From Humibacter sp049446075 (GTDB taxonomy: Bacteria > Actinomycetota > Actinomycetes > Actinomycetales > Microbacteriaceae), in assembly GCF_049446075.1 (NCBI RefSeq), contig NZ_JBMSEB010000001.1, forward strand, positions 1,550,001 to 1,614,000: DNA of 64,000 bases. The letters run 5' to 3'. The position numbers and the translations under genes are program-made. The notes beneath the pieces were generated by a model. It made no database searches. It was not told where the DNA came from and was given only the letters and a program-made list of their open reading frames with translations. Shown here piece after piece: positions 25,882 through 34,388 of the stretch; the first letter of the stretch is position 1; the number at the start of each line of letters is the position of its first letter.

Positions 25882-25887
25882 TACAAT
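25882..25887 (+). promoter_or_regulatory. -10 box of a leaderless lacI-type gene
   Basis: TACAAT, 8 nt before the ATG at 25896, with no ribosome-binding site between. The 19-bp inverted repeat at 25831-25849 lies just upstream, roughly where a -35 region and an autoregulatory site would be. Confidence 0.5.
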
Positions 25888-25895
25888 CGGCAGCC

Positions 25896-26891
25896 ATGGA
25901 GATGAACCGCAGGGCGACGATCGTCGACATCGCGTCCGCTGTCGGTGTCTCCCGGCAGACCGTGAGCCGGGCCATGAATGACATGCCTGGAATCCGGGCG
26001 CAGACCAAGGAACGAGTTCTCGAGGCCGCGCGGACTCTCGGCTATCGACCATCCCGCTTTGGCAGAGGCCTCGTCAAGCGCGGACAACAGACGGTCGGCC
26101 TCATGGTGAACAACCTCACCAACCCGTACTTCCCAGAACTGGCAGCGGCCGTCGTGGCGAGCGCCGCGCGTCTGGACTGGTCCGTCGTACTCCTTGACAC
26201 CAGCCTCATCGACGACCAGCGCGCGCTCCTGACGGCGCTCGCGCCGCAGATCGACGCGCTCCTCGGCTACGTGAGTCTGAGCAGGCGGGAGCTCGAGCCG
26301 ATCCTCCCCGGCGTACCCGTGATCGGCATCGATGCGGGTTTTCAGCAGGGCGGACCGAACTGGGGCGGCGTCGAGTTCGATTTGGCGCCCGGCGTTCGCG
26401 AAGCGGTGGCGCATCTGCTCTCGCGGGGCGTCAAGCGTCCGCTCGTCCTCGACAGCTCCGAGGTTGGCGCACCGATGACGGGCCGGGCCAGGCTCATCGC
26501 GGACGAGTGGCGGGCCAGCGGCATCGAGGTCGCGCTGGTGCAGACGGGCAGAGACGACGTCAACTCCGCCGCCGAGTCCACCGCGTCGAACCTCGATCTC
26601 GTCCGCCGGGCCGACGCCATCATGGCGTTCAACGACTACTCAGCGTTCGGTGCGATGAAGACGATGCATCGCAACGGCATCCGGGTGCCCGAGGACGTAC
26701 GCCTGGTCGGCATCGACGGCCTGGCGGCCGGCACGTACACGATCCCGGAGCTCACGACGCTAGGCGTCGACATGAGCGAAGCGGCCGAGGCTGCCATGTC
26801 GGTCGCCCGCTCCCTGCTCGATCCCGAGCAGCCGTCGACGGGACGCTGGCTGCGGGTGCGGCATCGGCTGATCCTGCGCGAATCCGCCTGA
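25896..26891 (+). CDS. LacI/GalR-family transcriptional regulator
   Basis: 331 residues. N-terminal helix-turn-helix with hinge (ATIVDIASAVGVSRQTVSRAMND), then a periplasmic-binding-protein-like ligand domain (GLMVNNLTNPYF; IMAFNDYSAFGAM; VRLVGIDGLAAGTY). ATG at 25896 places the HTH at the very N-terminus as expected; upstream codons in frame do not resemble the family. Divergent from the sugar importer operon it most likely represses in the absence of the inducer sugar. Confidence 0.95.
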   Translation: MEMNRRATIVDIASAVGVSRQTVSRAMNDMPGIRAQTKERVLEAARTLGYRPSRFGRGLVKRGQQTVGLMVNNLTNPYFPELAAAVVASAARLDWSVVLLDTSLIDDQRALLTALAPQIDALLGYVSLSRRELEPILPGVPVIGIDAGFQQGGPNWGGVEFDLAPGVREAVAHLLSRGVKRPLVLDSSEVGAPMTGRARLIADEWRASGIEVALVQTGRDDVNSAAESTASNLDLVRRADAIMAFNDYSAFGAMKTMHRNGIRVPEDVRLVGIDGLAAGTYTIPELTTLGVDMSEAAEAAMSVARSLLDPEQPSTGRWLRVRHRLILRESA

Positions 26892-26928
26892 GTCGGCCTC
26901 GACTGGTCCCCGGCGTGCCCGCCAGACG

Positions 26929-26967
26929 ACGGAACCCCCGGCATCCATGGATGCTCGGGGGTTCCGT
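26929..26967. terminator. Long hairpin between lacI-type gene and rplQ
   Basis: ACGGAACCCCC (26929-26939) and GGGGGTTCCGT (26957-26967) are perfect arms, and the interior GCATCCATGGATGC (26941-26954) is itself a perfect palindrome. It lies between the convergent regulator and the end of the ribosomal superoperon, 15 nt past rplQ. Probable bidirectional terminator. Confidence 0.7.
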
Positions 26968-26981
26968 TCGTGCGCTAGGTG

Positions 26982-27584
26982 TTACTTGGCTTCCGACTCA
27001 CCGGCGTCGACGTTGTCGTCGTCGGTCTCGGTCGCCTCGACGGCCTCAGCCGCCTCATCGGCCGCCTCGGTCTCGGCGGCAGCCTCTACCGGCTCGCTCG
27101 CCGGAGTCTCCTCGACCTCGGTAGCCTCGGCATCCTTCGTGGACTCCTCGGCGGCCGCGGCCTCTTCGGCGGCTACCTTCGCGGCAGGCGAGGGCGGTGC
27201 GGCCGGGGTCTTGCGCTTCGGCGTCACGGGCTCGAGCACCAGTTCGATGACAGCCATGGGCGCGTTGTCGCCCTTGCGGTTGCCGATCTTGGTGATGCGC
27301 GTGTATCCGCCCTGGCGGTCCGCCACCTGGGGTGCGATCACGTCGAAGAGCTCGTACACCACGCCCTTGTCGTGGATGACGCCGAGCACGCGGCGGCGAG
27401 CGTGCAGGTCACCGCGCTTGGCGAAGGTCACCAGGCGTTCGGCGAGCGGACGCAGGCGCTTGGCCTTGGTCTCGGTGGTCGTGATTCGCTTGTGCGTGAA
27501 CAGCGCAGCGGCCAGGTTCGCGAGCAGGAGTCGCTCGTGGGCAGGGCCGCCTCCGAGGCGAGGACCCTTGGTCGGCTTAGGCAT
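26982..27584 (-). CDS. rplQ: 50S ribosomal protein L17 with acidic C-terminal tail
   Basis: Residues 1-120 are a complete L17 (PKPTKGPRLGGGPAHERLLL; ITTTETKAKRLRPLAE; GYTRITKIGNRKGDNAPMA). Residues about 130-200 are a low-complexity tail of Ala, Glu, Thr and Val that E. coli L17 lacks. Last gene of the alpha operon, followed by a strong hairpin. The tail is probably disordered; function unknown. Confidence 0.97.
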   Translation of the reverse strand: MPKPTKGPRLGGGPAHERLLLANLAAALFTHKRITTTETKAKRLRPLAERLVTFAKRGDLHARRRVLGVIHDKGVVYELFDVIAPQVADRQGGYTRITKIGNRKGDNAPMAVIELVLEPVTPKRKTPAAPPSPAAKVAAEEAAAAEESTKDAEATEVEETPASEPVEAAAETEAADEAAEAVEATETDDDNVDAGESEAK

Positions 27585-27637
27585 TGTCGTATTTCTCCGT
27601 TGTCATTCGAGATGTGATGAGCGTGCGTGGCGACGAA

Positions 27638-28627
27638 TCAGCGGTATTCGTCGTCACCGGCGCTGTAGAAGTGGGTGCCGTCGAACCCGGGAACCGAGTC
27701 CTTGAGCGACAGGCCCATCTCCGTCAGCTTGTCCTTGACCTCATCCACCGACTTCTGACCGAAGTTACGGATGTTCATGAGCTGCGTCTCGGAGAGCGAG
27801 ACGAGTTCGCTGACGTTGTTGATGCCCTCGCGCTTGAGGCAGTTGTACGAGCGCACCGAGAGCTCGAGGTCCTCGATCGGCATGGACAGCTCCGAGCTGA
27901 GAACGGCGTCGACCGGCGCGGGGCCGATCTCGATGCCCTCGGCCTGCGTGTTGAGCTCGCGGGCCAGGCCGAAGAGCTCCGTCAGGGTGCGTCCCGCCGA
28001 GGCGATGGCATCCCTCGGGCTGATGGCCGGCTTGGTCTCCACGTCGACCACGAGGCGGTCGAAGTCGGTGCGCTCACCGGCACGCGTGGCCTCCACGCGG
28101 TAGGTGACCTTGAGAACCGGCGAGTAGATCGAGTCGATCGGGATCTGGCCCGCCTCTGAGTACTCGTTGCGGTTCTGCTGCGCCGAGACGTAGCCGCGGC
28201 CGCGCTCGATGGTCAGTTCGACCTCGAAGCGCGCGTTCTCGTTGAGCGTCGCGATGACGAGCTCGGGGTTGTGGATCTCCACGCCGGCCGGGGCGGAGAT
28301 GTCCGCGGCCGTGACCTCACCAGAGCCGGTCTTGCGCAGGTACGCGGTGATCGGCTCGTCGTGCTCGCTCGAGACGACCAGACCCTTGATGTTGAGGATG
28401 ATCTCGGTGACATCCTCCTTTACGCCCGGGATGGTCGTGAACTCGTGCAGCACACCGTCGATGCGGATGCTGGTCACCGCTGCGCCCGGAATGGACGACA
28501 GCAGCGTGCGGCGGAGCGAGTTCCCGAGCGTGTATCCGAAGCCCGGCTCGAGAGGCTCGATGACGAACCGTGAGCGGAATTCCGAGATGTTCTCTTCGGT
28601 GAGCGTGGGGCGCTGTGCGATGAGCAC
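27638..28627 (-). CDS. rpoA: RNA polymerase subunit alpha
   Basis: 329 residues. The N-terminal assembly domain (EPLEPGFGYTLGNSLRRTLLSSIPG) and the C-terminal DNA/activator-binding domain (SVRSYNCLKREGINNVSELV; MNIRNFGQKSVDEVKDKL) are complete. Located between rpsK and rplQ; rpsD, which precedes rpoA in many bacteria, is not here. Confidence 0.99.
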   Translation of the reverse strand: MLIAQRPTLTEENISEFRSRFVIEPLEPGFGYTLGNSLRRTLLSSIPGAAVTSIRIDGVLHEFTTIPGVKEDVTEIILNIKGLVVSSEHDEPITAYLRKTGSGEVTAADISAPAGVEIHNPELVIATLNENARFEVELTIERGRGYVSAQQNRNEYSEAGQIPIDSIYSPVLKVTYRVEATRAGERTDFDRLVVDVETKPAISPRDAIASAGRTLTELFGLARELNTQAEGIEIGPAPVDAVLSSELSMPIEDLELSVRSYNCLKREGINNVSELVSLSETQLMNIRNFGQKSVDEVKDKLTEMGLSLKDSVPGFDGTHFYSAGDDEYR

Positions 28628-28774
28628 TATTGATTCCTTTCGGCTAAGCGTCCGCTATATGACGCTTGCTCTACGAGGTATTGAGTTGTGAAAAGGCGGA
28701 TTCTTAGGCGAGGCGAGCCAAGGGCGCCGGTCGGCGGCGGCATCCCACCCGCCGACCGGCAGTGCTCGGATGCC

Positions 28775-29173
28775 TCAGACGCGGCGACGCTTCGGGGGAC
28801 GGCAGCCGTTGTGCGCCTGCGGCGTCACATCGTTGATGGAGCCCACCTCGAGGCCGGCGGCCTGAAGCGAACGGATGGCCGTCTCACGACCGGAGCCCGG
28901 TCCCTTGACGAACACGTCGACCTTCTTCATGCCGTGCTCCTGCGCCTGGCGGGCGGCCGACTCGGCGGCCAGCTGAGCCGCGAACGGCGTGGACTTGCGG
29001 GAGCCCTTGAAGCCGACGCCGCCCGAGGACGCCCAGCTGATGACGGCGCCGTTGGTGTCGGTGATCGAGACGATCGTGTTGTTGAACGTCGACTTGATGT
29101 GGGCCTGGCCCACTGCGATGTTCTTCTTTTCCTTCTTGCGCGGCTTGCGTGCGGCCGTCTTGGGTGCTGCCAT
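28775..29173 (-). CDS. rpsK: 30S ribosomal protein S11
   Basis: 132 residues; HIKSTFNNTIVSITD, GSRKSTPFAAQ and the C-terminal PQAHNGCRPPKRRRV are S11 signatures. It lies 147 bp upstream of rpoA; that gap contains no gene. Confidence 0.99.
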   Translation of the reverse strand: MAAPKTAARKPRKKEKKNIAVGQAHIKSTFNNTIVSITDTNGAVISWASSGGVGFKGSRKSTPFAAQLAAESAARQAQEHGMKKVDVFVKGPGSGRETAIRSLQAAGLEVGSINDVTPQAHNGCRPPKRRRV

Positions 29174-29212
29174 GTTTTCCTACTCCTGAGATCTCGAAGC
29201 GCTGGCCCAGGC

Positions 29213-29587
29213 CTAGCGGGCCTTCTTCTTGCCGGCGACGGTGCGCTTCGGTCCCTTGCGGGTGCGCGCGTTGGTCTTGGTGCGCTGGCCGCGCACGGGC
29301 AGGCCGCGACGGTGGCGCAGCCCCTGGTACGAACCGATCTCGACCTTGCGGCGGATGTCGGCTGCCACCTCGCGGCGCAGGTCACCCTCCACCTTGTAGG
29401 TGCCTTCGATGTGGTCGCGAAGGGCGACGAGCTGGTCGTCGGTGAGGTCCTTCACGCGGATGTCCCCCGAGATACCGGTGGCCTTGAGCGTTTCGAGCGC
29501 GCGGGTGCGGCCGATTCCGTAGATGTAGGTGAGGGAGACTTCCACGCGCTTCTCGCGCGGAATGTCGACGCCTGCCAGACGTGCCAT
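29213..29587 (-). CDS. rpsM: 30S ribosomal protein S13
   Basis: 124 residues; ARLAGVDIPREKRVEVSLTYI at the N-terminus and GLRHRRGLPVRGQRTKTNAR near the C-terminus identify S13. The Lys/Arg tail that contacts tRNA is intact. Confidence 0.99.
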   Translation of the reverse strand: MARLAGVDIPREKRVEVSLTYIYGIGRTRALETLKATGISGDIRVKDLTDDQLVALRDHIEGTYKVEGDLRREVAADIRRKVEIGSYQGLRHRRGLPVRGQRTKTNARTRKGPKRTVAGKKKAR

Positions 29588-29792
29588 GTGTGGCTTCTCC
29601 TGTTGTCAGGTGGAGGTGTGGAACACGCCCGGTGCCTCGGCCTCCAACCGAAGGTGTCCCCTCGAGGGATGCGGGGCATCCGGATCGAGGTTCTTGGGTG
29701 TGCTGTTCTTCGCTGTCTTCAGTTGTGTGCGCGGATGACTGGCATCCGCAAGTCTGTGCTGCTCTCGCTTGTCACGACGCAGCGGCGAGGCG
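29588..29792. other. rpmJ-rpsM intergenic region with two hairpins
   Basis: 205 bp inside the superoperon with no gene. It contains GGATGC-ggg-GCATCC near 29668-29682 and GCGGATG/CATCCGC near 29732-29750, either of which could act as a transcript-processing or attenuation structure between infA-rpmJ and rpsM. Confidence 0.35.
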
Positions 29793-29909
29793 TCAGCCTT
29801 GGCGCTGTTTGTGACGCGGGTTGCTGGAGCAGATGACCATGACGCGACCGTTGCGGCGGATGACGCGGCAGTGCTCGCACATGGTCTTGACGGAGGGCTT
29901 GACCTTCAT
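29793..29909 (-). CDS. rpmJ: 50S ribosomal protein L36 (zinc-type)
   Basis: 38-residue protein starting MKVKPSVKTMCEHC and ending SSNPRHKQRQG. The zinc ligands C11, C14, C27 and H33 are all present, so this is the C+ zinc-binding form. Lies between infA and rpsM in the usual order. Overlooked by length-filtered gene finders. Confidence 0.97.
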   Translation of the reverse strand: MKVKPSVKTMCEHCRVIRRNGRVMVICSSNPRHKQRQG

Positions 29910-29949
29910 GAGTTGTTCCTTATCGCTGTCCTCGTGCACCGCGACCGAT

Positions 29950-29966
29950 GGATGCTTCGCGCATCC
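29950..29966. repeat. Hairpin between infA and rpmJ
   Basis: GGATGC (29950-29955) and GCATCC (29961-29966) around a TTCGC loop in the 87-nt infA-rpmJ gap. Possibly an mRNA processing or stability element within the operon. Confidence 0.35.
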
Positions 29967-29996
29967 CGTCGCGGGCCGTTACTTTCCGGCGACCGA

Positions 29997-30218
29997 TTAC
30001 TTGTAGCGGTAGACGATGCGGCCACGGGTGAGGTCGTAGGGGCTCAGCTCGACGATCACGCGGTCCTCGGGGAGGATGCGGATGTAGTGCTGACGCATCT
30101 TGCCCGAGATGTGGGCGAGAACCTTGTGTCCGTTGGTGAGCTCAACACGGAACATCGCATTGGGCAGCGCCTCGATGACAGATCCCTCGATCTCGATTAC
30201 GCCGTCTTTTTTGGCCAT
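29997..30218 (-). CDS. infA: Translation initiation factor IF-1
   Basis: 73-residue OB-fold protein (KKDGVIEIEGSVIEALPNAMF; HISGKMRQHYIRILPEDRV). Full length and highly conserved. It has its own upstream region of almost 300 bp, so a separate promoter is likely. Confidence 0.99.
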   Translation of the reverse strand: MAKKDGVIEIEGSVIEALPNAMFRVELTNGHKVLAHISGKMRQHYIRILPEDRVIVELSPYDLTRGRIVYRYK

Positions 30219-30516
30219 AGCCTCACTATCGCTTCAGGCACATCGGTGCCGGTCGTGCGGTGGATGGATGGTGTCGGATGAACCGAGCGGATCACCGCCG
30301 GCTGCACACCGCAAAACGGGTGCAAGACACCAAAGATCTATCTTAGGGGATCCCGGGCGTGTTCGCCACTCGGATGCCGCGTCGTGCCTGGTGCAACGCC
30401 GGCTCGCGTCGTAGAATTCCCGGCTGCGGCCTCGGCGGGCGCCCGGATTCCGTCGCGCTCGGAGTTCGGTTGGGCACGACAGCGCTGGTGGCAAGAGGTG
30501 GGACAGGGACCGCTGG
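30219..30516. promoter_or_regulatory. infA upstream region
   Basis: 298 bp between infA and the upstream PabC-like gene. On the minus strand TAAGAT (30345-30340) could serve as a -10 box, giving a leader of about 115 nt. No other element recognised. Confidence 0.35.
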
Positions 30517-31395
30517 TCAGTTCTCGCGGGCGAGGAGCGCGGCGTTCATGGCGCGGGTCAACTCGATGTCGACAGGCACCTCCGCACCGTCGATGTGGGT
30601 GATGGGAGCGGCGAGGCGCACGCTCGAGACCAGCCACGAGGCATCCGCTCGGGCGAGCTCGACCGCAGGGACCAGGGCCTCCTCGGTTCGCAGGCCCCGT
30701 GCCGCCGCGAAGGCGAACACGCTCAACTGGCTCGTTCCTGGCAGGATGCCGATATCGGTGCGCGGCGTGACGATGCGGTCCCCGAAGCGGAGGATGACCG
30801 TCGATGTCGGCGCCTCCATGACGTAACCGTCCGAGCTCAGGAAGATGACATCGTCTGCACCGCGCCTGCGCGCCTCGCGCAGCGCCGCCATGTTGACGGC
30901 GTAGGACAGGGTCTTGGCACCGGGCAGAAGCCAGGGAGCGCGCTGCGCGACGTCGCTGGAATAGCCGCGGTCGAGCGTGACGACGCGGATGCCCGTCTCC
31001 CGCTGCGCGAAGTCGCCATCGGCAGGTGAGGCGACGATCCAGCCCGTCGGCGTGCCGCTGCCCTCGACGCCGCGCGTCAGCACGACCTTGATGCCACCCT
31101 GGCGATCGACGGGAAGGGATGCCGCGGCCAGGGTGATCGCCTGCCGCCACTGCGCCTCGTGCGGGGCGGGCAGATCGAGCAGAGCCGCCGAATTCGCCAG
31201 ACGCGCCAGATGAGCGTCGAGCGCCTGAGGATGTCCTGCCACGACGCCCAACGTCTCGAACACGCCGTCGCCGCGTGCGGCTCCGAGGTCGCGCACGTCG
31301 AGCGTCGCCACGCCCGCCTCCACGCGATGGACGGTGGAATCGAGGTCTTGGCTCGGGGCGTCGGCCGGCAGCACGTCGATCATGAACACAGGCAC
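30517..31395 (-). CDS. Class-IV PLP aminotransferase, probable aminodeoxychorismate lyase
   Basis: 292 residues of the BCAT/ADC-lyase/D-amino-acid-transaminase fold. The PLP lysine is in PGAKTLSYAVNM, and the cofactor-phosphate loop region FLSSDGYVMEAPTSTVIL and GILPGTS are in place; an acidic GDGVFETL stretch near residue 40 is typical of PabC-like members. Start GTG at 31395 fits a TAGGCT box 7 nt upstream (leaderless); ATG at 31383 is an alternative. Most likely makes 4-aminobenzoate for folate, but D-amino-acid or branched-chain transaminase roles cannot be excluded. Its position between map and infA, inside the ribosomal superoperon, is unusual. Confidence 0.85.
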   Translation of the reverse strand: MPVFMIDVLPADAPSQDLDSTVHRVEAGVATLDVRDLGAARGDGVFETLGVVAGHPQALDAHLARLANSAALLDLPAPHEAQWRQAITLAAASLPVDRQGGIKVVLTRGVEGSGTPTGWIVASPADGDFAQRETGIRVVTLDRGYSSDVAQRAPWLLPGAKTLSYAVNMAALREARRRGADDVIFLSSDGYVMEAPTSTVILRFGDRIVTPRTDIGILPGTSQLSVFAFAAARGLRTEEALVPAVELARADASWLVSSVRLAAPITHIDGAEVPVDIELTRAMNAALLAREN

Positions 31396-31402
31396 GGTTT
31401 CG

Positions 31403-31408
31403 AGCCTA
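31403..31408 (-). promoter_or_regulatory. -10 box of the PabC-like gene
   Basis: TAGGCT on the minus strand, 7 nt before the GTG start, leaderless spacing; supports independent transcription of this gene from within the superoperon. Confidence 0.45.
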
Positions 31409-31427
31409 CGGGGTCGCCGACGCTGTA

Positions 31428-32261
31428 CTAGGCGGGCCGGACAGGCGTGATGCCGAACGGCTTCAGGCCCTCGGCCCCGCCGTCGTGTGCGGTCAGAACC
31501 CAGATGCCGTCCTTGTGCACCGCCACAGAGTGCTCCCAGTGCGCGGCAGACGAGCCGTCTTCCGTTGCCACCGTCCAGCCGTCGTCCCGCACGTACGTGT
31601 CGGGCGACCCCGTGACGACCATCGGCTCGATCGCGACGACGAGCCCCGGACGCACCTCTGGGCCCTTCTGGCGAACGCTGTAGTTGAACACGGGAGGCGC
31701 CTCGTGCATGCGCCGCCCGATGCCGTGGCCGATGTAGTCGGTGAGGATGCCGTACTCCCCCCGCGACAGGATGTACTCCTCGATCGCGTCCCCCACCTGG
31801 TTGAGATGGGATGCCCGTGCGAGCGTCGCGATGCCGTGCCAGAGCGCCTGCTCCGTGACGGTGCTGAGCGCACGGCGCTCGGCGACGAGATCCGGACGCT
31901 CCGGGTCGTCGAGCACGACCGTGAACGCCGCGTCGCCGTTCCACCCGTCGAGGATTGCCCCCGAGTCGATCGAGAGGATGTCGCCCGGCTTCAGAACGCG
32001 GTCACCTGGGATGCCATGCACGACCTCATCGTTCACCGATGCGCAGATGGTGTGCCGGTATCCGGGCTCGAGCTTGAAATTGGACGAGCCGCCGCGGGCT
32101 TCGATGGCCCGCTCGGCGAGGCCGTCGAGGTGCAGCGTGGACACGCCCGGGTTTGCCGCGGCTCGCACCGCATCGAGACTGTCGGCGGTCGCAAGGCCGG
32201 GCTCGAGCATGAGCCTCAGTTGTGCTGGCGATTTGTAGATGGAACGCCGGATGCCTGGCAC
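31428..32261 (-). CDS. map: Methionine aminopeptidase, type I
   Basis: 277 residues. The five metal ligands are seen: the two Asp in IDSGAILDGWNGDAA, His in GHGIGRRMHEAP, Glu in VAIEPMV and Glu in EHSVAVH. Removes the initiator Met from nascent proteins. GTG start 9 nt after adk stop; classical secY-adk-map order. Confidence 0.98.
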   Translation of the reverse strand: MPGIRRSIYKSPAQLRLMLEPGLATADSLDAVRAAANPGVSTLHLDGLAERAIEARGGSSNFKLEPGYRHTICASVNDEVVHGIPGDRVLKPGDILSIDSGAILDGWNGDAAFTVVLDDPERPDLVAERRALSTVTEQALWHGIATLARASHLNQVGDAIEEYILSRGEYGILTDYIGHGIGRRMHEAPPVFNYSVRQKGPEVRPGLVVAIEPMVVTGSPDTYVRDDGWTVATEDGSSAAHWEHSVAVHKDGIWVLTAHDGGAEGLKPFGITPVRPA

Positions 32262-32270
32262 GGCCCTGCC

Positions 32271-32903
32271 TCAGGCCGCTGCGGTGTCGCCGGCGTCGCC
32301 GATGCCGTGAGCAGCAAGAGCCTCGCGGATGCGCGCGGCTACCTCGTCGACGCTGCCGATCCCGTCGACCTCGACAAGGAGTCCGCGCTCGCGGTACACG
32401 TCGACGATGGGCGCAGTCTGCTGCGTGTAGACGTTCTGGCGGTGACGGATGGCCTCTTCCGTGTCATCCGCACGCCCCTGCTCGTGAGCGCGGTGCGTGA
32501 GCCTGCGCACGAGCTCGTCCTGGTCCGCCGTGAGGCGCACCACGGCCTCGAGCTTCCCGTCGGAAGCCAGCAGCTCGTCGAGGAACCGCACCTGCTCGAG
32601 CGTGCGCGGATACCCGTCGAGCAGGAACCCCTTCGCGGCGTCTGGCTCGGAGAGCCGGTGCGCGACGAGCTCGTTGGTGAGGTCGTCTGGAACGTAGTCG
32701 CCGGCATCCACGATCTCCTTCACGCGCACACCGAGATCGGTCTTGTGCGTGATGTGGTAGCGGAAGATGTCACCGGTGGAGATGGCGGGGATGCCGAACG
32801 CGTCCGCGATGTACGTCGCCTGGGTGCCCTTGCCCGAGCCGGGCGGGCCGACGATCAGGAGGCGAGCACCCCGCTCCCGGTTGGACTCTTCGTGCGCGGT
32901 CAA
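32271..32903 (-). CDS. adk: Adenylate kinase, TTG start overlapping secY
   Basis: About 210 residues. P-loop GPPGSGKGTQ, then STGDIFRYH, LDGYPRTLEQ and the LID with RADDTEEAI. The frame is open upstream through secY, but the first candidate start that keeps the N-terminus near the P-loop is TTG at 32903, which overlaps the secY stop as TTGA and is preceded by GAAGGG. No ATG or GTG lies between this codon and the P-loop. Confidence 0.95.
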   Translation of the reverse strand: MTAHEESNRERGARLLIVGPPGSGKGTQATYIADAFGIPAISTGDIFRYHITHKTDLGVRVKEIVDAGDYVPDDLTNELVAHRLSEPDAAKGFLLDGYPRTLEQVRFLDELLASDGKLEAVVRLTADQDELVRRLTHRAHEQGRADDTEEAIRHRQNVYTQQTAPIVDVYRERGLLVEVDGIGSVDEVAARIREALAAHGIGDAGDTAAA

Positions 32904-34222
32904 CGGAGCAACCCTTCGTAATGCCTCTGCTGCAACTGCGAGTCGATCTGCTTGACCGTCTCGAGTCCGACGCCGACGATGATCAGGATCGAGGTGCCAC
33001 CGAACATGAAGTTCTGGCTGGTGCCGAGCAGCGAGAAGGCCACCAGCGGGATGAGCGCGACGATCGCCAGGTAGATCGACCCTGGCAGAGTGATGCGCGT
33101 CAGCACGTAGTCGAGGTATTCGGCAGTCGGCCGCCCGGCACGGATGCCTGGGATGAAGCCTCCGTACTTCTTCATGTTGTCGGCGACCTCTTCCGGGTTG
33201 AACGTGATGGCCACGTAGAAGTATGTGAAGCCGATGATGAGGAGCGCGTACAGCAGCATGTAGAGCGGGTGGTCGCCCTTTGTCAGGTAGTCGGTGATCC
33301 AGGAGACCCACGGTGCGGGAGCCTTGCCAGGCGCCGGCTGGTTGAACTGGGCGATCAGCGCCGGCAGGTAGAGCAGGCTGGAGGCGAAGATCACCGGGAT
33401 GACACCGGCCATGTTGACCTTGATCGGGATGTAGGTGTTGTTGCCGCCGTAGGTGCGCCGCCCGACCATGCGTTTCGCGTACTGCACGGGGATGCGCCGC
33501 TGCGACTGCTCGACGAAGACCACGGCCGCCACGATGAACAGGCCGATCACGATCACGATGAGGAAGACCTCGAAGCTCTGCGTCTGCTCCACGGCCCACA
33601 ACGAGGCGGGGAACTGCGCGGCGATCGAGGTGAAGATGAGCAGCGACATTCCGTTGCCGATGCCCTTCTCGGTCACCAGCTCGCCCATCCACATGATGAG
33701 GCCGGTGCCCGCGGTCATCGTGACGACCATCAGCAGAACGGCGTACCACGAGTCATCCGTGATCAGCTGCGAGCACTGCGACGTGCTGTTGGAGCCGAAC
33801 AGGGCGCCGCTGCGCGCCACGGTGATGAGGGTCGTCGACTGCAGCACGCCCAGCGCGATCGTGAGGTAGCGCGTGTACTGCGTGAGCTTCGACTGCCCGG
33901 CCTGGCCCTCCTTGTAGAGCGCCTCGAAGTGCGGGATGACCACGCGCAGCAGCTGCACGATGATCGACGCCGTGATGTACGGCATGATGCCGAGCGCGAA
34001 GATGGAGAGCTTCAGCAGCGCACCGCCGCTGAACAGGTTCACCAACTCGTAGAGGCCCGTGGTGCCCTGGTTGGCCGACAGACACGCCTGAACGTTGCTG
34101 AAGTCGACGAACGGTGCCGGGATGAACGAGCCAAGACGGAACAGCGCGATGATCCCCAGCGAGAAGGCGATCTTCTTGCGGAGGTCAGGGGTGCGGAGAA
34201 TCCGCCCGATGGCGTTGAACAA
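32900..34222 (-). CDS. secY: Protein translocase subunit SecY
   Basis: 440 residues, ten transmembrane helices of the SecYEG channel. FNAIGRILRTPDLRKKI is the conserved N-terminus; FVYVA-type late segments and the plug region are present (GMSLLIFTSIAA; GERITEKGIGNG-like TEKGIGNG). The start is TTG at 34222, with AGGA 8 nt upstream; the longer frame is low-complexity and unlike SecY. Follows rplO. Confidence 0.97.
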   Translation of the reverse strand: MFNAIGRILRTPDLRKKIAFSLGIIALFRLGSFIPAPFVDFSNVQACLSANQGTTGLYELVNLFSGGALLKLSIFALGIMPYITASIIVQLLRVVIPHFEALYKEGQAGQSKLTQYTRYLTIALGVLQSTTLITVARSGALFGSNSTSQCSQLITDDSWYAVLLMVVTMTAGTGLIMWMGELVTEKGIGNGMSLLIFTSIAAQFPASLWAVEQTQSFEVFLIVIVIGLFIVAAVVFVEQSQRRIPVQYAKRMVGRRTYGGNNTYIPIKVNMAGVIPVIFASSLLYLPALIAQFNQPAPGKAPAPWVSWITDYLTKGDHPLYMLLYALLIIGFTYFYVAITFNPEEVADNMKKYGGFIPGIRAGRPTAEYLDYVLTRITLPGSIYLAIVALIPLVAFSLLGTSQNFMFGGTSILIIVGVGLETVKQIDSQLQQRHYEGLLR

Positions 34223-34388
34223 GTGAGGTCCTGCTTTCCGGTACAAGGCCCTGGCAGCAGTCGGAGTCGACCGGCTGGTGGCAGAACCCAAAGGAATCGG
34301 GCCGGGGGCCTGTGCGGCCACCCGACCCGACTACTTTACGGGGTGAATCCGGATGCATCGCATCCGTGGATTGCCGCCGACGAGGAGG

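Larger units (their letters stand above)
25549..25895. promoter_or_regulatory. Divergent control region between importer operon and lacI-type gene
   Basis: 347 bp without a gene. It holds four separate palindromes: TCGTGAACGTTCACGA (25670-25685), CCCCATATGGGG (25704-25715), TCGTTTC-AG-GAAACGA (25802-25817) and GCCGTGTC-GCT-GACACGGC (25831-25849), plus a -10 box just before the regulator start. The first has the CG centre of LacI-family operators. Confidence 0.65.

Noticed and set aside
28688..29836. 382-codon plus-strand frame over rpsK/rpsM
   Set aside because: Antisense to two ribosomal protein genes and across rpmJ; no motif.
31396..31944. N-terminal extension of the PabC-like protein (475-codon frame)
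   Set aside because: The extra 183 codons overlap map in another frame and are Arg/His-rich; the fold begins at the GTG at 31395.
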